DNA of 64,000 nt. Source: Flavobacterium limnophilum (lineage in GTDB: Bacteria; Bacteroidota; Bacteroidia; Flavobacteriales; Flavobacteriaceae). Every line of letters starts with the position of its first letter. Position 1 is the first letter of the stretch. The stretch is taken from NCBI RefSeq assembly GCF_027111315.2, contig NZ_CP114289.2, forward strand, positions 3,100,001-3,164,000, written 5' to 3'. Of the stretch, positions 52,938 through 60,996 are shown one piece after another. The notes beneath the pieces are model-generated. The model made no database searches and was not told where the DNA came from. It saw nothing but the letters and a program-made list of their open reading frames with translations. The position numbers and the translations under genes were made by a program.

Positions 52938-53963
52938 CTACAACTTCCTGGTTGATTCTCTTTCTCTCAATTGTGTTTTGATAACTGTCGTTTCATAAGG
53001 CAGATTTTCTTCCTTGGATTCCAATCTGTTGATTAATACATTGGCGGCCACTTCTCCAATTTCCACTCCGTATTGACTAAGGGTTGACAAACTTGGTGAC
53101 AATCTTCTGGAAGCCAGGATTCCGTCGGCAAAACCAATGATGGATAATTCTTCGGGAACTTTGTAGCCTTTTTTGAGTCCAATTCGCAATGCGGCAACGG
53201 AATCATTTTCGTCCAAGGCAAAAATACCGTCAATAACATTGTTATCAAAAACTTTTTCGATTTTTTCTTTTAAATCATCCTCGGAATCCGTTCTGACAAT
53301 CAAGTTCTGATTTACGGCAATATTGTTGTTTTTCAAGGCTTGCAAATAACCCTCCAGTCTTAATTTTCCGATACTCAAATTATCGATGGAAGAAAACAAG
53401 GCGATGTTTTTGCATCCCGTGTTTATCAAATGTTGGGTAGCGTTCAATGCGGAATCAAAATCATCAACAATCACTTTGTCGCAAGCCACTTCGTCGGAGA
53501 TACGGTCAAACATTACTATAGGAGTGCCTTCGTTGATGATGTCTTTAAAATGAGTATATTCTTGTAATTTTTGGGCTTCCTCTGAAATGGATAAAATAAA
53601 ACCGTCAATTGTTCCATTACTCAACATGTCCAAGGTATGGGATTCTTTTGCCAAGGATTCGTTGGAGATACACATTATAACATTGTAACCTCTTTCGTCG
53701 GCAATTTTTTCTATTCCGCTAAAAACTTTAGCAAAAAATGAATTCAAAATATTTGGAATGATAACTCCAATAGTTTTTGTTTTTCTGTTTTTGAGGTTCA
53801 GACCTATAACATTGGGTTTATAATTTTTAAGTTTTGCATATTCCTTTATTCTAGTTTTAGTTTGTTCACTAATTTCAGGACTGTCGTTGAGTGCTTTTGA
53901 AACTGTTGAAACAGATACATTTAGTTCCTTTGCAATTTGTTTAAGAGTTGCTTTAGCTTTCAT
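52938..53963 (-). CDS. LacI-family transcriptional regulator
   Basis: 341 residues. N-terminal LacI HTH (ATLKQIAKELNVSVSTVSKALNDSPEISEQTKTRIKEYAK) with the hinge helix GLNLKNRKTKTIGVIIPN, then a periplasmic-binding-protein-like sensor domain (MCISNESLAKESHTLDMLSNGTIDGFILS, DKVIVDDFDSALNATQHLI, SIIGFADGILASRRLSPSLSTL). The effector is probably a sugar. No sugar genes are adjacent: it is isolated between a gene-free stretch and the divergent ribosomal operon. It is clearly paralogous to the regulator at 57284-58312 but diverged. Confidence 0.92.
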   Translation of the reverse strand: MKAKATLKQIAKELNVSVSTVSKALNDSPEISEQTKTRIKEYAKLKNYKPNVIGLNLKNRKTKTIGVIIPNILNSFFAKVFSGIEKIADERGYNVIMCISNESLAKESHTLDMLSNGTIDGFILSISEEAQKLQEYTHFKDIINEGTPIVMFDRISDEVACDKVIVDDFDSALNATQHLINTGCKNIALFSSIDNLSIGKLRLEGYLQALKNNNIAVNQNLIVRTDSEDDLKEKIEKVFDNNVIDGIFALDENDSVAALRIGLKKGYKVPEELSIIGFADGILASRRLSPSLSTLSQYGVEIGEVAANVLINRLESKEENLPYETTVIKTQLRERESTRKL

Positions 53964-54300
53964 AATTTATTTATTGTCTTTTTATCATCATCATTAAGAT
54001 TCTCGAATCACAATGGAATGTATCATTCTATTTGCAACAGAGACCTTTTTTACAAAACAAACCTTTTGTTTAAAGAGGGAAATTTACATTTTTTTTTTGA
54101 AAATCAGGCATTGCAAACATAGAAAGTCTAAAATTAAGTTCAAATCAATAAAATGTAAATGAATTGACTTTAAATATCCTTTTGATAATCAGTATAAAAA
54201 GGAACATAAAATAATCTTTTAAGGTATTTGTATTTCAAAATAATAATTGTACTTTTGCGCTCCCTTTATTGGGAATGGAATGTTTAATTAAAAATATATT
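53964..54300. other. Divergent intergenic region lacI-type gene / rplM
   Basis: 337 bp, no gene. It holds the rplM promoter (54227-54257) and a small leader hairpin TCCC-TTTATT-GGGA at 54261-54274. I see no clear palindromic LacI-type operator here. Confidence 0.6.
54227..54257 (+). promoter_or_regulatory. rplM-rpsI-rpsB-tsf promoter
   Basis: TTTG (54227-54230), 19-bp spacer, TACTTTTG (54250-54257). It fits the consensus and predicts a leader of about 35-40 nt containing the small hairpin at 54261-54274. Confidence 0.75.
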
Positions 54301-54756
54301 ATGAACGCATTAAGCTACAAGACAGAATCAGCTAGCAAAGCCACAGTAACTAAAGAGTGGATTGTTGTAGATGCTGATGGTCATAACTTAGGTCGTCTTG
54401 CTTCAAAAGTCGCCATGATTTTGAGAGGTAAGTACAAGCCAAGTTATACACCACACGTGGACTGTGGAGATAACGTAATTGTTATCAACTCAGAAAAAAT
54501 TAACCTTACAGGTAACAAAATGGACGAAAAAACTTATGTTCGTCACACTGGTTACCCTGGAGGACAAAGAACTTTAACTGCTAAAGTATTGCAAGCAAAA
54601 AACCCTGCATTATTAGTAGAAAAAGCAGTAAAAGGAATGTTGCCTAAAAACAAATTAGGAGCGGAACTTTTCAGAAATTTAAATGTTGTTGTAGGATCTG
54701 AGCACAAACAAGGCGCTCAAAAACCTAAAACAGTTAACCTTAACGATCTTAAATAA
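54301..54756 (+). CDS. rplM: 50S ribosomal protein L13
   Basis: 151 residues. Typical L13 features: WIVVDADGHNLGRLASKVAMILRGKYKPSYTPHVDCGDNVIVINSEKI, YVRHTGYPGGQRT and AVKGMLPKNKLGAELFRNLNVVVGSEH. It binds 23S rRNA early in 50S assembly. First gene of a four-gene translation operon; its stop overlaps the rpsI start (TAATG). Confidence 0.98.
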   Translation: MNALSYKTESASKATVTKEWIVVDADGHNLGRLASKVAMILRGKYKPSYTPHVDCGDNVIVINSEKINLTGNKMDEKTYVRHTGYPGGQRTLTAKVLQAKNPALLVEKAVKGMLPKNKLGAELFRNLNVVVGSEHKQGAQKPKTVNLNDLK

Positions 54757-55142
54757 TGGGAGTTATTCACAAAATCGGTAGAAGAAAAACCGCTGTTGCA
54801 CGTGTTTATGTTTCTGAAGGAACAGGAGTTATCACTGTAAACAAAAAAGAATTCGCAACTTATTTCCCAACTGCTACTTTACAGTACAAAGTTTTACAAC
54901 CAATGTCCATGACAGAAAATGTAAACAACTTTGACGTAAAAGTAAACGTTTACGGAGGTGGTTCAACTGGTCAAGCAGAAGCTGTAAGAATGGCATTGGC
55001 ACGCGTTATGTGTGAAGTAAATGCTGAAAACAGAGGAATTTTGAAACCAGAAGGTTTATTGACAAGAGATCCAAGAATGGTTGAACGTAAGAAATTCGGT
55101 CAGAAGAAAGCTCGTAAGAGATTCCAATTCTCTAAACGTTAA
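54756..55142 (+). CDS. rpsI: 30S ribosomal protein S9
   Basis: 128 residues: IGRRKTAVARVYVSEGTGVITVNKK at the N-terminus, GGGSTGQAEAVRMALARVMCEVN in the middle and the basic tail ERKKFGQKKARKRFQFSKR that reaches the P-site tRNA. The ATG overlaps the rplM stop codon by one base, implying coupling. Confidence 0.98.
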   Translation: MGVIHKIGRRKTAVARVYVSEGTGVITVNKKEFATYFPTATLQYKVLQPMSMTENVNNFDVKVNVYGGGSTGQAEAVRMALARVMCEVNAENRGILKPEGLLTRDPRMVERKKFGQKKARKRFQFSKR

Positions 55143-55151
55143 TATTGCCTG

Positions 55152-55226
55152 TCTTGTGCAATTCGCGCAAGACATATTGATAATTAAATTTAAAAACAAT
55201 GTTGTTGTTGTCCCGATGCGTCGGGA
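55152..55226 (+). promoter_or_regulatory. Two hairpins in the rpsI-rpsB gap
   Basis: Hairpin 1: GTCTTGTGC (55152-55160), loop AATTC, GCGCAAGAC (55166-55174), nine pairs with one G-U. Hairpin 2: TCCCGA-TGCG-TCGGGA (55211-55226). Neither is followed by a T-run. They lie in a 167-bp leader before rpsB and may bind S2 or regulate coupling. Confidence 0.5.
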
Positions 55227-55309
55227 AATTAGTTTAGCATCTAAATGTATTCAGCCGAGCAATCGCCATTTATACATTGCTAATCAACAGAACGTAAACT
55301 AAACAAAAA

Positions 55310-56116
55310 ATGTCAAACAAAGTAGAAGTAAAAGAATTACTAGAAGCAGGTGTTCACTTCGGACACATGACTAGAAAATGGGATCCAAACATGGCTCCTT
55401 ACATTTATATGGAGCGTAATGGTATTCACATTATCAATCTATATAAAACTGCAGCTAAAATTGAAGAAGCTAACGAAGCTTTGAAAAAAATCGCTGCATC
55501 CGGTAGAAAAATATTATTCGTTGCTACCAAAAAACAAGCAAAAGACATCGTTGCCGAGAAAGCAGCTGCCGCAAACATGCCTTACATCACTGAAAGATGG
55601 CCTGGTGGAATGTTGACTAACTTCGTAACTATCCGTAAAGCTGTTAAAAAAATGGCTACTATCGATAAAATGAAGAAAGACGGAACATTCATGACTCTTT
55701 CTAAAAAAGAGCGTTTGCAAGTAGATCGTCTTCGTGCTAAATTAGAGAAAAACTTAGGTTCAATCGCAGACATGTCTAGACTTCCTGCAGCATTGTTCGT
55801 AGTTGACATTAAAGCGGAACACATCGCAATTAAAGAAGCTCAAAAATTAAACATTCCAGTTTTCGCAATGGTTGATACTAACTCTGATCCACGTGAAGTA
55901 GAGTATGTTATCCCTGCAAATGATGATGCTTCCAAATCAATCGACAAGATTTTAACTTTAGTGACTGCTGCAATCATTGACGGACTTTCTAACAGAACTT
56001 CTGACAAAGAAACTGACGCTCCTGCTGATGCAACTGAAGAAGCAGCTCCTGTAGCTGAAGTTGTAGCTCCAGCTGTTGAAACTGAAGTTCAAGAAGCTCC
56101 AGCGACTGAAGAATAA
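55310..56116 (+). CDS. rpsB: 30S ribosomal protein S2
   Basis: 268 residues. S2 hallmarks: VKELLEAGVHFGHMTRKWDPNMAPYIYMERNGIHIINLYKT, FVATKKQAKDIV, RWPGGMLTNFVTI, and PVFAMVDTNSDPREVEYVIPANDDASKSI. The C-terminal 40 residues (ADATEEAAPVAEVVAPAVE) are an acidic Ala/Val/Glu tail common in Bacteroidota. Preceded by a structured 167-bp leader and followed by a possible attenuator before tsf. Confidence 0.98.
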   Translation: MSNKVEVKELLEAGVHFGHMTRKWDPNMAPYIYMERNGIHIINLYKTAAKIEEANEALKKIAASGRKILFVATKKQAKDIVAEKAAAANMPYITERWPGGMLTNFVTIRKAVKKMATIDKMKKDGTFMTLSKKERLQVDRLRAKLEKNLGSIADMSRLPAALFVVDIKAEHIAIKEAQKLNIPVFAMVDTNSDPREVEYVIPANDDASKSIDKILTLVTAAIIDGLSNRTSDKETDAPADATEEAAPVAEVVAPAVETEVQEAPATEE

Positions 56117-56127
56117 ATCAAAATATA

Positions 56128-56201
56128 AATTCCAAATTCCAAAAAAAATTAGAAACTGATGAAGTTGCTGATTGATTAAAATTGGGGTTTGGAATTTTTT
56201 T
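56128..56201 (+). terminator. Terminator-like inverted repeat between rpsB and tsf
   Basis: AATTCCAAATTCCAA (56128-56142) pairs at 13 of 15 positions with TTGGGGTTTGGAATT (56182-56196), followed by TTTTTATAT. The loop is 39 nt. Placement inside an operon suggests partial termination or attenuation, or a dispersed repeat. Confidence 0.6.
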
Positions 56202-56226
56202 ATATAACCTTAAAAAATAATACAAA

Positions 56227-57189
56227 ATGGCAACAATTACTGCTGCAGACGTAAATAAATTAAGACAAACTACAGGTGCCGGAATGATGGACTGTAAAAA
56301 AGCTTTAGTTGAAGCTGAAGGAGATTTCGACAAAGCTATTGAAAACCTTAGAAAAAAAGGGCAAAAAGTTGCTGATAACCGTTCTGACCGTGAGTCTTCT
56401 GAAGGTGCTGCTGTTGCTTTTATCAATGCAGACAAAACTAAAGGAGCTATCATCACTTTAAACTGTGAAACAGATTTCGTAGGTAAGAATGTAACTTTCG
56501 TGGCTTTAGCTAAAGAATTAGTTGAAAAAGCAATCAACTTCTCTTCTAAAGAAGAATTTTTAGCTTCTGATTTCAACGGAATTACTGTTGCTGAAAAACT
56601 AATCGAGCAAACTGGTGTTATCGGTGAAAAAATCGAAATCGGTGGTTTCGAAATCGTAGAAGGTGCTTTTGTTGGATCTTATGTTCACGTTAACAAAATT
56701 GCTGCATTAACAGCTGTTTCTGCGGCTGTTGACAATGCTGATATTTTAACCAAAGACATCTCTATGCAAGTTGCTTCTATGGGAGCCGACACATTATCTT
56801 ACAAAGATTTTGACCCTGCTTTCGTTGCTTCTGAACTTGATGCTCGTATTGCTATAATCGAAAAAGAAAATGAAGAAGCAAAACGTTTAGGAAAAACTTT
56901 AAAAAATGTTCCTAAATACATTTCTTTCTCTCAATTAACGGAAGAAGTTTTAAAACAAGCGGAAGAAGATGCTAAAGCGGAATTAAAAGCGGAAGGAAAA
57001 CCAGAACAAATTTGGGACAAAATTATTCCTGGAAAAATTCTACGTTTCATCTCTGACAACACTACTTTAGATCAAGAAAAAGCTTTGTTAGATCAAAACT
57101 TTATCAAAGACGACAGTAAAAAAGTAGGTGATTACGTTAAAGGATTCAAAGTTGAAATTACAGGTTTCAAAAGAGTTACTCTAGGTTAA
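56227..57189 (+). CDS. tsf: Elongation factor Ts
   Basis: 320 residues. N-terminal UBA-like domain with the EF-Tu contact TTGAGMMDCKKALVEAEGDFDKAIENLRKKG, then the core with LNCETDFVGKN (TDFV motif), HVNKIAALTAVS and KFDPAFV-like FDPAFVASELDARIAI. It is longer than the 283-residue E. coli protein because of an insertion around 215-255 (EEAKRLGKTLKNVPKYISFSQLTEEVL). It recycles EF-Tu. Ends the operon at the terminator 57211-57246. Confidence 0.98.
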   Translation: MATITAADVNKLRQTTGAGMMDCKKALVEAEGDFDKAIENLRKKGQKVADNRSDRESSEGAAVAFINADKTKGAIITLNCETDFVGKNVTFVALAKELVEKAINFSSKEEFLASDFNGITVAEKLIEQTGVIGEKIEIGGFEIVEGAFVGSYVHVNKIAALTAVSAAVDNADILTKDISMQVASMGADTLSYKDFDPAFVASELDARIAIIEKENEEAKRLGKTLKNVPKYISFSQLTEEVLKQAEEDAKAELKAEGKPEQIWDKIIPGKILRFISDNTTLDQEKALLDQNFIKDDSKKVGDYVKGFKVEITGFKRVTLG

Positions 57190-57210
57190 TCTATTCTAAA
57201 CTCAAATGTA

Positions 57211-57246
57211 AAAATCCCATTTCGAAGCAATTTGAAATGGGATTTT
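57211..57246. terminator. Terminator between tsf and the convergent lacI-type gene
   Basis: Perfect 13-bp stem AAAATCCCATTTC / GAAATGGGATTTT with a 10-nt loop, then TTG. The A-run on the left makes it usable from both sides. Confidence 0.9.
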
Positions 57247-57283
57247 TGTTTAAAATCAGTTCAATATTTTTATAAATTGACTT

Positions 57284-58312
57284 TCAATTCGCCTTTAAAG
57301 TCGAATCCCTTACTATAATACTCGTTCCCAATTCAATAGTTCTTGGAGTAAATGCCCTACCATCTTTGCGACAAATCATTTCTTCGTGCAATAAAGCAAA
57401 TGCGGCCACCCCCATTTCATAGTTCGGTTGATCAACGGTACTCAATTTTGGCGTAATCACCTGAGAAACAAACCAATTACTAAACCCAATTATAGCAATT
57501 TGATTAGGCACTTGAATTCCTATTTCATTAAAATATGCCAAAACACCAATAGCAACCAAATCCGTAATGACAAAAATCCCGTCAATTTCCAGATTCTCTT
57601 CGACAATTTGTTTTGCAAATTCAACTCCTTGTTCAAAAGTGATGCTTTTACATGAATAAACTAATTTTGGATCGAATGGAATTCCATTTTTTTCTAATGC
57701 CTTTTTATAGCCTATAAAACGATCAATCGAATTTTGAGGGTTTTCAAGACCTCGAATATGCGCAATTTTTTTACAACCCTGATCAATTAGATGCTGAACA
57801 GCTTCCATAGCTGCTTTTTGGTCATTGATAATAACCTTGGAACTAGGAATTAATTTTGATATTTTATCAAACTGGACAAATGGAATTTCTTTTCGGAGAA
57901 TTTCCTTGATATGAAAATCATTGTTGGATTCGTTAGAAAGCGACATTATAATTCCGTCAACTCTTTTATTGATTAATAGTGCTACTTGCTTTTTTTCTAA
58001 TTCTAAAGATTCATTCGATTGAAGAATAATAACAAGGTAACCATTTTTCTCGGCTTCGGCAATAATACCGTTAATTACGTTCGAAAAGAAATGATGCACC
58101 ACTTCCGGAATTATCAACCCAATAGTCTTGGATTCCTTGGTTCGCAGATTTACAGCAAAACTATTGGGTGTATAGTTAAGTTCCTCAGCCAAAGCCACAA
58201 CGGCTTTTCGTGTTTTCTCACTTACATCCGAATAGTTTTTCAATGCTTTTGAAACCGTGGTAATTGATATTCCCAAAGTTTCGGCAATTTCTTTTAGAGT
58301 AGTCTCTTTCAT
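57284..58312 (-). CDS. LacI-family regulator of the sucrose-type locus
   Basis: 342 residues: HTH TTLKEIAETLGISITTVSKALKNYSDVSEKTRKAV, hinge helix AVNLRTKESKTIGLIIPE, and a sugar-binding-type sensor domain (IILQSNESLELEKKQVALLINKRVDGIIMS, SKVIINDQKAAMEAVQHLI, AIIGFSNWFVSQVITPKLSTV). It is divergent from the TonB-dependent receptor, with twin palindromic operators in the 156-bp gap, so it very probably represses that locus and itself until sugar is present. Its -7 box (CATATTTG, 58317-58324) is only 4 bp from the ATG. Confidence 0.95.
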   Translation of the reverse strand: MKETTLKEIAETLGISITTVSKALKNYSDVSEKTRKAVVALAEELNYTPNSFAVNLRTKESKTIGLIIPEVVHHFFSNVINGIIAEAEKNGYLVIILQSNESLELEKKQVALLINKRVDGIIMSLSNESNNDFHIKEILRKEIPFVQFDKISKLIPSSKVIINDQKAAMEAVQHLIDQGCKKIAHIRGLENPQNSIDRFIGYKKALEKNGIPFDPKLVYSCKSITFEQGVEFAKQIVEENLEIDGIFVITDLVAIGVLAYFNEIGIQVPNQIAIIGFSNWFVSQVITPKLSTVDQPNYEMGVAAFALLHEEMICRKDGRAFTPRTIELGTSIIVRDSTLKAN

Positions 58313-58316
58313 TTAA

Positions 58317-58345
58317 CAAATATGAGAAAAAATTATGAAATACAA
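58317..58345 (-). promoter_or_regulatory. Promoter of the divergent lacI-type gene
   Basis: Minus-strand TTG (58343-58345), 18-bp spacer, CATATTTG (58317-58324, one mismatch to TAnnTTTG). The start would fall at or next to the ATG at 58312. Operator 1 touches the -33 element. Confidence 0.55.
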
Positions 58346-58347
58346 AT

Positions 58348-58382
58348 CGAAAACGTTTTCGGAACTTTCGAAAACGTTTTCG
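58348..58382. promoter_or_regulatory. Twin palindromic LacI-type operators
   Basis: The perfect 14-bp palindrome CGAAAACGTTTTCG occurs at 58348-58361 and 58369-58382. Centre-to-centre distance is 21 bp (two helical turns), so two dimers would bind on the same face. The central CG with A/T arms is typical of LacI-family operators. Confidence 0.9.
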
Positions 58383-58416
58383 AGAAAAATATGTTTAAAT
58401 TTAACCGTTATAAAAG

Positions 58417-58424
58417 TAGTTTTG
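58417..58424 (+). promoter_or_regulatory. -7 box of the TonB-dependent receptor gene
   Basis: TAGTTTTG matches TAnnTTTG and would start transcription near 58431, with a leader of about 38 nt. Operator 2 ends 34 bp upstream of it. Confidence 0.5.
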
Positions 58425-58468
58425 ATAAAAAATAACCAAACTATTTATTAATCAAACAATTTTAAACC

Positions 58469-60889
58469 ATGAAAAAAAGTAATTTATTATTGAAAAAGCT
58501 GGGATTGCTTATAGCATTACTGCTCTTCAACTTATCCTTTTCACAAAATGAAACTGCGCCAGTTAGTGACTCAATACAAACAACAAAACTGGAAGATGTT
58601 GTCATAACTGGTGTTGCAAACCCAAAAGCTAAAATCAAGTCTAGCGTGTCCATCACAACTTTGGACGTGAAGCAAATCGAGCAATCTGCTCCAAGATCTA
58701 CAGCAGAAATTTTCCGTTCTATTCCAGGAATTCGTTCAGAATCATCTGGTGGAGAAGGAAACTCAAATATTTCCGTTCGTGGTGTGCCTATCTCATCTGG
58801 AGGATCTAAATATTTACAAATTCAAGAAGACGGACTTCCCGTACTTTTATTTGGTGATATTGCATTTGCAACAGCCGATATTTTTACAAGATTTGACGGA
58901 AACGTGGCCCGAATCGAAGCCATTCGTGGTGGATCGGCCTCTACGCTATCTTCCAACTCTCCGGGTGGAATCATCAACTTTATAAGCAAAACCGGAAAAA
59001 CCGAAGGCGGAATGGTAAGAACAAGTTTCGGATTGGATTACAACAATTTTAGAACTGACGTTGACTATGGAGCAAAAATCGGAGACGGTTTATATTTTCA
59101 CGTAGGTGGTTTTTACAGAGCTGGTGAAGGTGTGAGAAAAACAGGTTCCACATCCAATAATGGTGGTCAAGTAAAATTCAACCTTACCAAAGAATTTCAA
59201 AACGGAAAAGTAACAGTTTATGCCAAATTCCTAAACGACAGAGCCGCAGCTTATATGCCAATGCCAGTAAAAGTTACGGGCACAAATGCCAATCCAAGTT
59301 GGGGAAGCGTCAGTGGTTTTGACGCCACAACTGGAGCTTTACAATCCATATACTTGAACCACAATGTTGGTCTTGGCACAAATGGAGAATTAAGAAGAGA
59401 AAATGTTGCCGATGGAATGAACCCAATTTCAAAATCGATTGGCGTGAATGCATCATTTGATTTAGAAGATGGTTGGAAAATAACCGAAAACGGTCGTTAT
59501 TCCTCTAACAGCGGCGGATTTATAGCTCCGTTTCCAGCTGAAGTTGGTTCGGCTTCTGCAATTGCAGCTTCTTTTGGAGCAGGTTCTACTTTGACCTATG
59601 CCGCTTCTGGAACACCGTTTAACAATCCAAATGGATTAGTATCCAGAATTCACATGTTCGACACGCAATTAAATGATTTAAGCAACTTTATGAATGATTT
59701 AAGAGTGACGAAAAAATTTGACAAAGTTGGAGTTACTGCGGGTTACTTCAAATCTATCCAAAATATCTCTACATCATGGTTGTGGAACTCCTATTTACAG
59801 GAAGTTTCAGATGATAATCCTCGTTTGATAAACGTGAACAATGCTACAGGAAATCCATTGTCAGAAAACGGTTTGTATGCGTATGGCACACCGGCTTGGG
59901 GAAATTTAGCTAGAAACTATGACACGCAGTACAATGTTTCCGCACCTTATGTAAACGTTTCTGTGGATGCAACTGAAAACCTTTCTCTTGAAGGTGGTTT
60001 GCGATATGATTTGGGTAAAGTTTCAGGATCCTTTGCTGGCGGTACGTCAACGACTTATGACATTAATAATAACGGAACCATTTCAGTGCCGGAACAAAAT
60101 GTTTTTGCTGTAAATACGGCTAATGAAACTGCCGTGAATTACGATTACGATTATGTTTCTTATACTTTGGGTGCCAACTATTTATTGACTGCAAAACAAT
60201 CACTTTTTGCCAGATATAGCAAAGGTGCTTCCGCAAAAGCAGATCGTATTTTGTTTTCAGGATTAGATTATTTAGACGGAAGTAAAATCAACGCCTTGGA
60301 CTTTTTGACACAAGCCGAATTAGGCTACAAACTTAAATTCCCAAAGGGATATGTTTATGCGACTGCTTTTCATTCAAAAACAGACGAACAAGGTGGTTAT
60401 GAAGCGACTTCAAACAGCATCATCCAAAACAATTATAAATCATATGGTTTAGAGTTGGAATCTTCTTATAACGTAATGGATAATTTCAATGTTCGTGGTG
60501 CTTTAACGTACACAAAAGCTGAAATCACATCGGGTGACAACAAAGGAAACGAACCAAGAAGACAACCAAAATTGATGTACAATTTGATGCCAACCTATAA
60601 CTTCTCCGAAAATAAAAATGCCGTTGGATTGAGTTTTATTGGTCAAACCAAAGCATTCGCACAAGATTCAAACCAATTAGTAATGAACGGATTTGTAATC
60701 GTAAATGCATTTGTTGATTTTGAAGTTACAAAAGGATTATCCTTAAATTTATCTGCAAACAATTTGTTTGATACCTTGGCAATTACCGAATCAGAAGAAG
60801 GGAATATCACGGACAATGCGGTAAACTATGTTAGAGCAAGACCAATGCCGGGAAGATCTATTTCTATGGCTTTGTCTTATAGATTTTAA
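58469..60889 (+). CDS. TonB-dependent receptor of the sucrose-type locus
   Basis: 806 residues: signal peptide (LGLLIALLLFNLSFSQ), TonB box region (KLEDVVITGV, about 40-49), plug domain (about 55-165, with APRSTAEIFRSIPGIRSES and SNISVRGVPISSGGSKYLQIQEDGLPVL and RIEAIRGGSASTLSSNSPGGIINFISK), then a 22-strand barrel ending in RPMPGRSISMALSYRF with a terminal Phe. It lacks the N-terminal carboxypeptidase-regulatory domain of SusC proteins and no SusD gene follows, so it is a plain TonB-dependent importer, like the SuxA type. Expected substrate: sucrose or a related oligosaccharide, from gene context. Confidence 0.92.
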   Translation: MKKSNLLLKKLGLLIALLLFNLSFSQNETAPVSDSIQTTKLEDVVITGVANPKAKIKSSVSITTLDVKQIEQSAPRSTAEIFRSIPGIRSESSGGEGNSNISVRGVPISSGGSKYLQIQEDGLPVLLFGDIAFATADIFTRFDGNVARIEAIRGGSASTLSSNSPGGIINFISKTGKTEGGMVRTSFGLDYNNFRTDVDYGAKIGDGLYFHVGGFYRAGEGVRKTGSTSNNGGQVKFNLTKEFQNGKVTVYAKFLNDRAAAYMPMPVKVTGTNANPSWGSVSGFDATTGALQSIYLNHNVGLGTNGELRRENVADGMNPISKSIGVNASFDLEDGWKITENGRYSSNSGGFIAPFPAEVGSASAIAASFGAGSTLTYAASGTPFNNPNGLVSRIHMFDTQLNDLSNFMNDLRVTKKFDKVGVTAGYFKSIQNISTSWLWNSYLQEVSDDNPRLINVNNATGNPLSENGLYAYGTPAWGNLARNYDTQYNVSAPYVNVSVDATENLSLEGGLRYDLGKVSGSFAGGTSTTYDINNNGTISVPEQNVFAVNTANETAVNYDYDYVSYTLGANYLLTAKQSLFARYSKGASAKADRILFSGLDYLDGSKINALDFLTQAELGYKLKFPKGYVYATAFHSKTDEQGGYEATSNSIIQNNYKSYGLELESSYNVMDNFNVRGALTYTKAEITSGDNKGNEPRRQPKLMYNLMPTYNFSENKNAVGLSFIGQTKAFAQDSNQLVMNGFVIVNAFVDFEVTKGLSLNLSANNLFDTLAITESEEGNITDNAVNYVRARPMPGRSISMALSYRF

Positions 60890-60918
60890 TAAAATTTGAT
60901 GTTGGTGTTTTGTTAGTT

Positions 60919-60953
60919 AACAATTCCTGTACTTTTAAAGTATGGGAATTGTT
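60919..60953 (+). repeat. Intercistronic hairpin after the receptor gene
   Basis: Two 17-nt arms (60919-60935 and 60937-60953) pair at 15 of 17 positions, with the apex around TTTTAAA. No T-run follows. It separates the receptor from the permease gene and may stabilise the receptor mRNA or cause partial polarity. Confidence 0.75.
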
Positions 60954-60996
60954 TCTGAAAAAACATAATTCTTATGAAAAACTAATACAATAAGCG

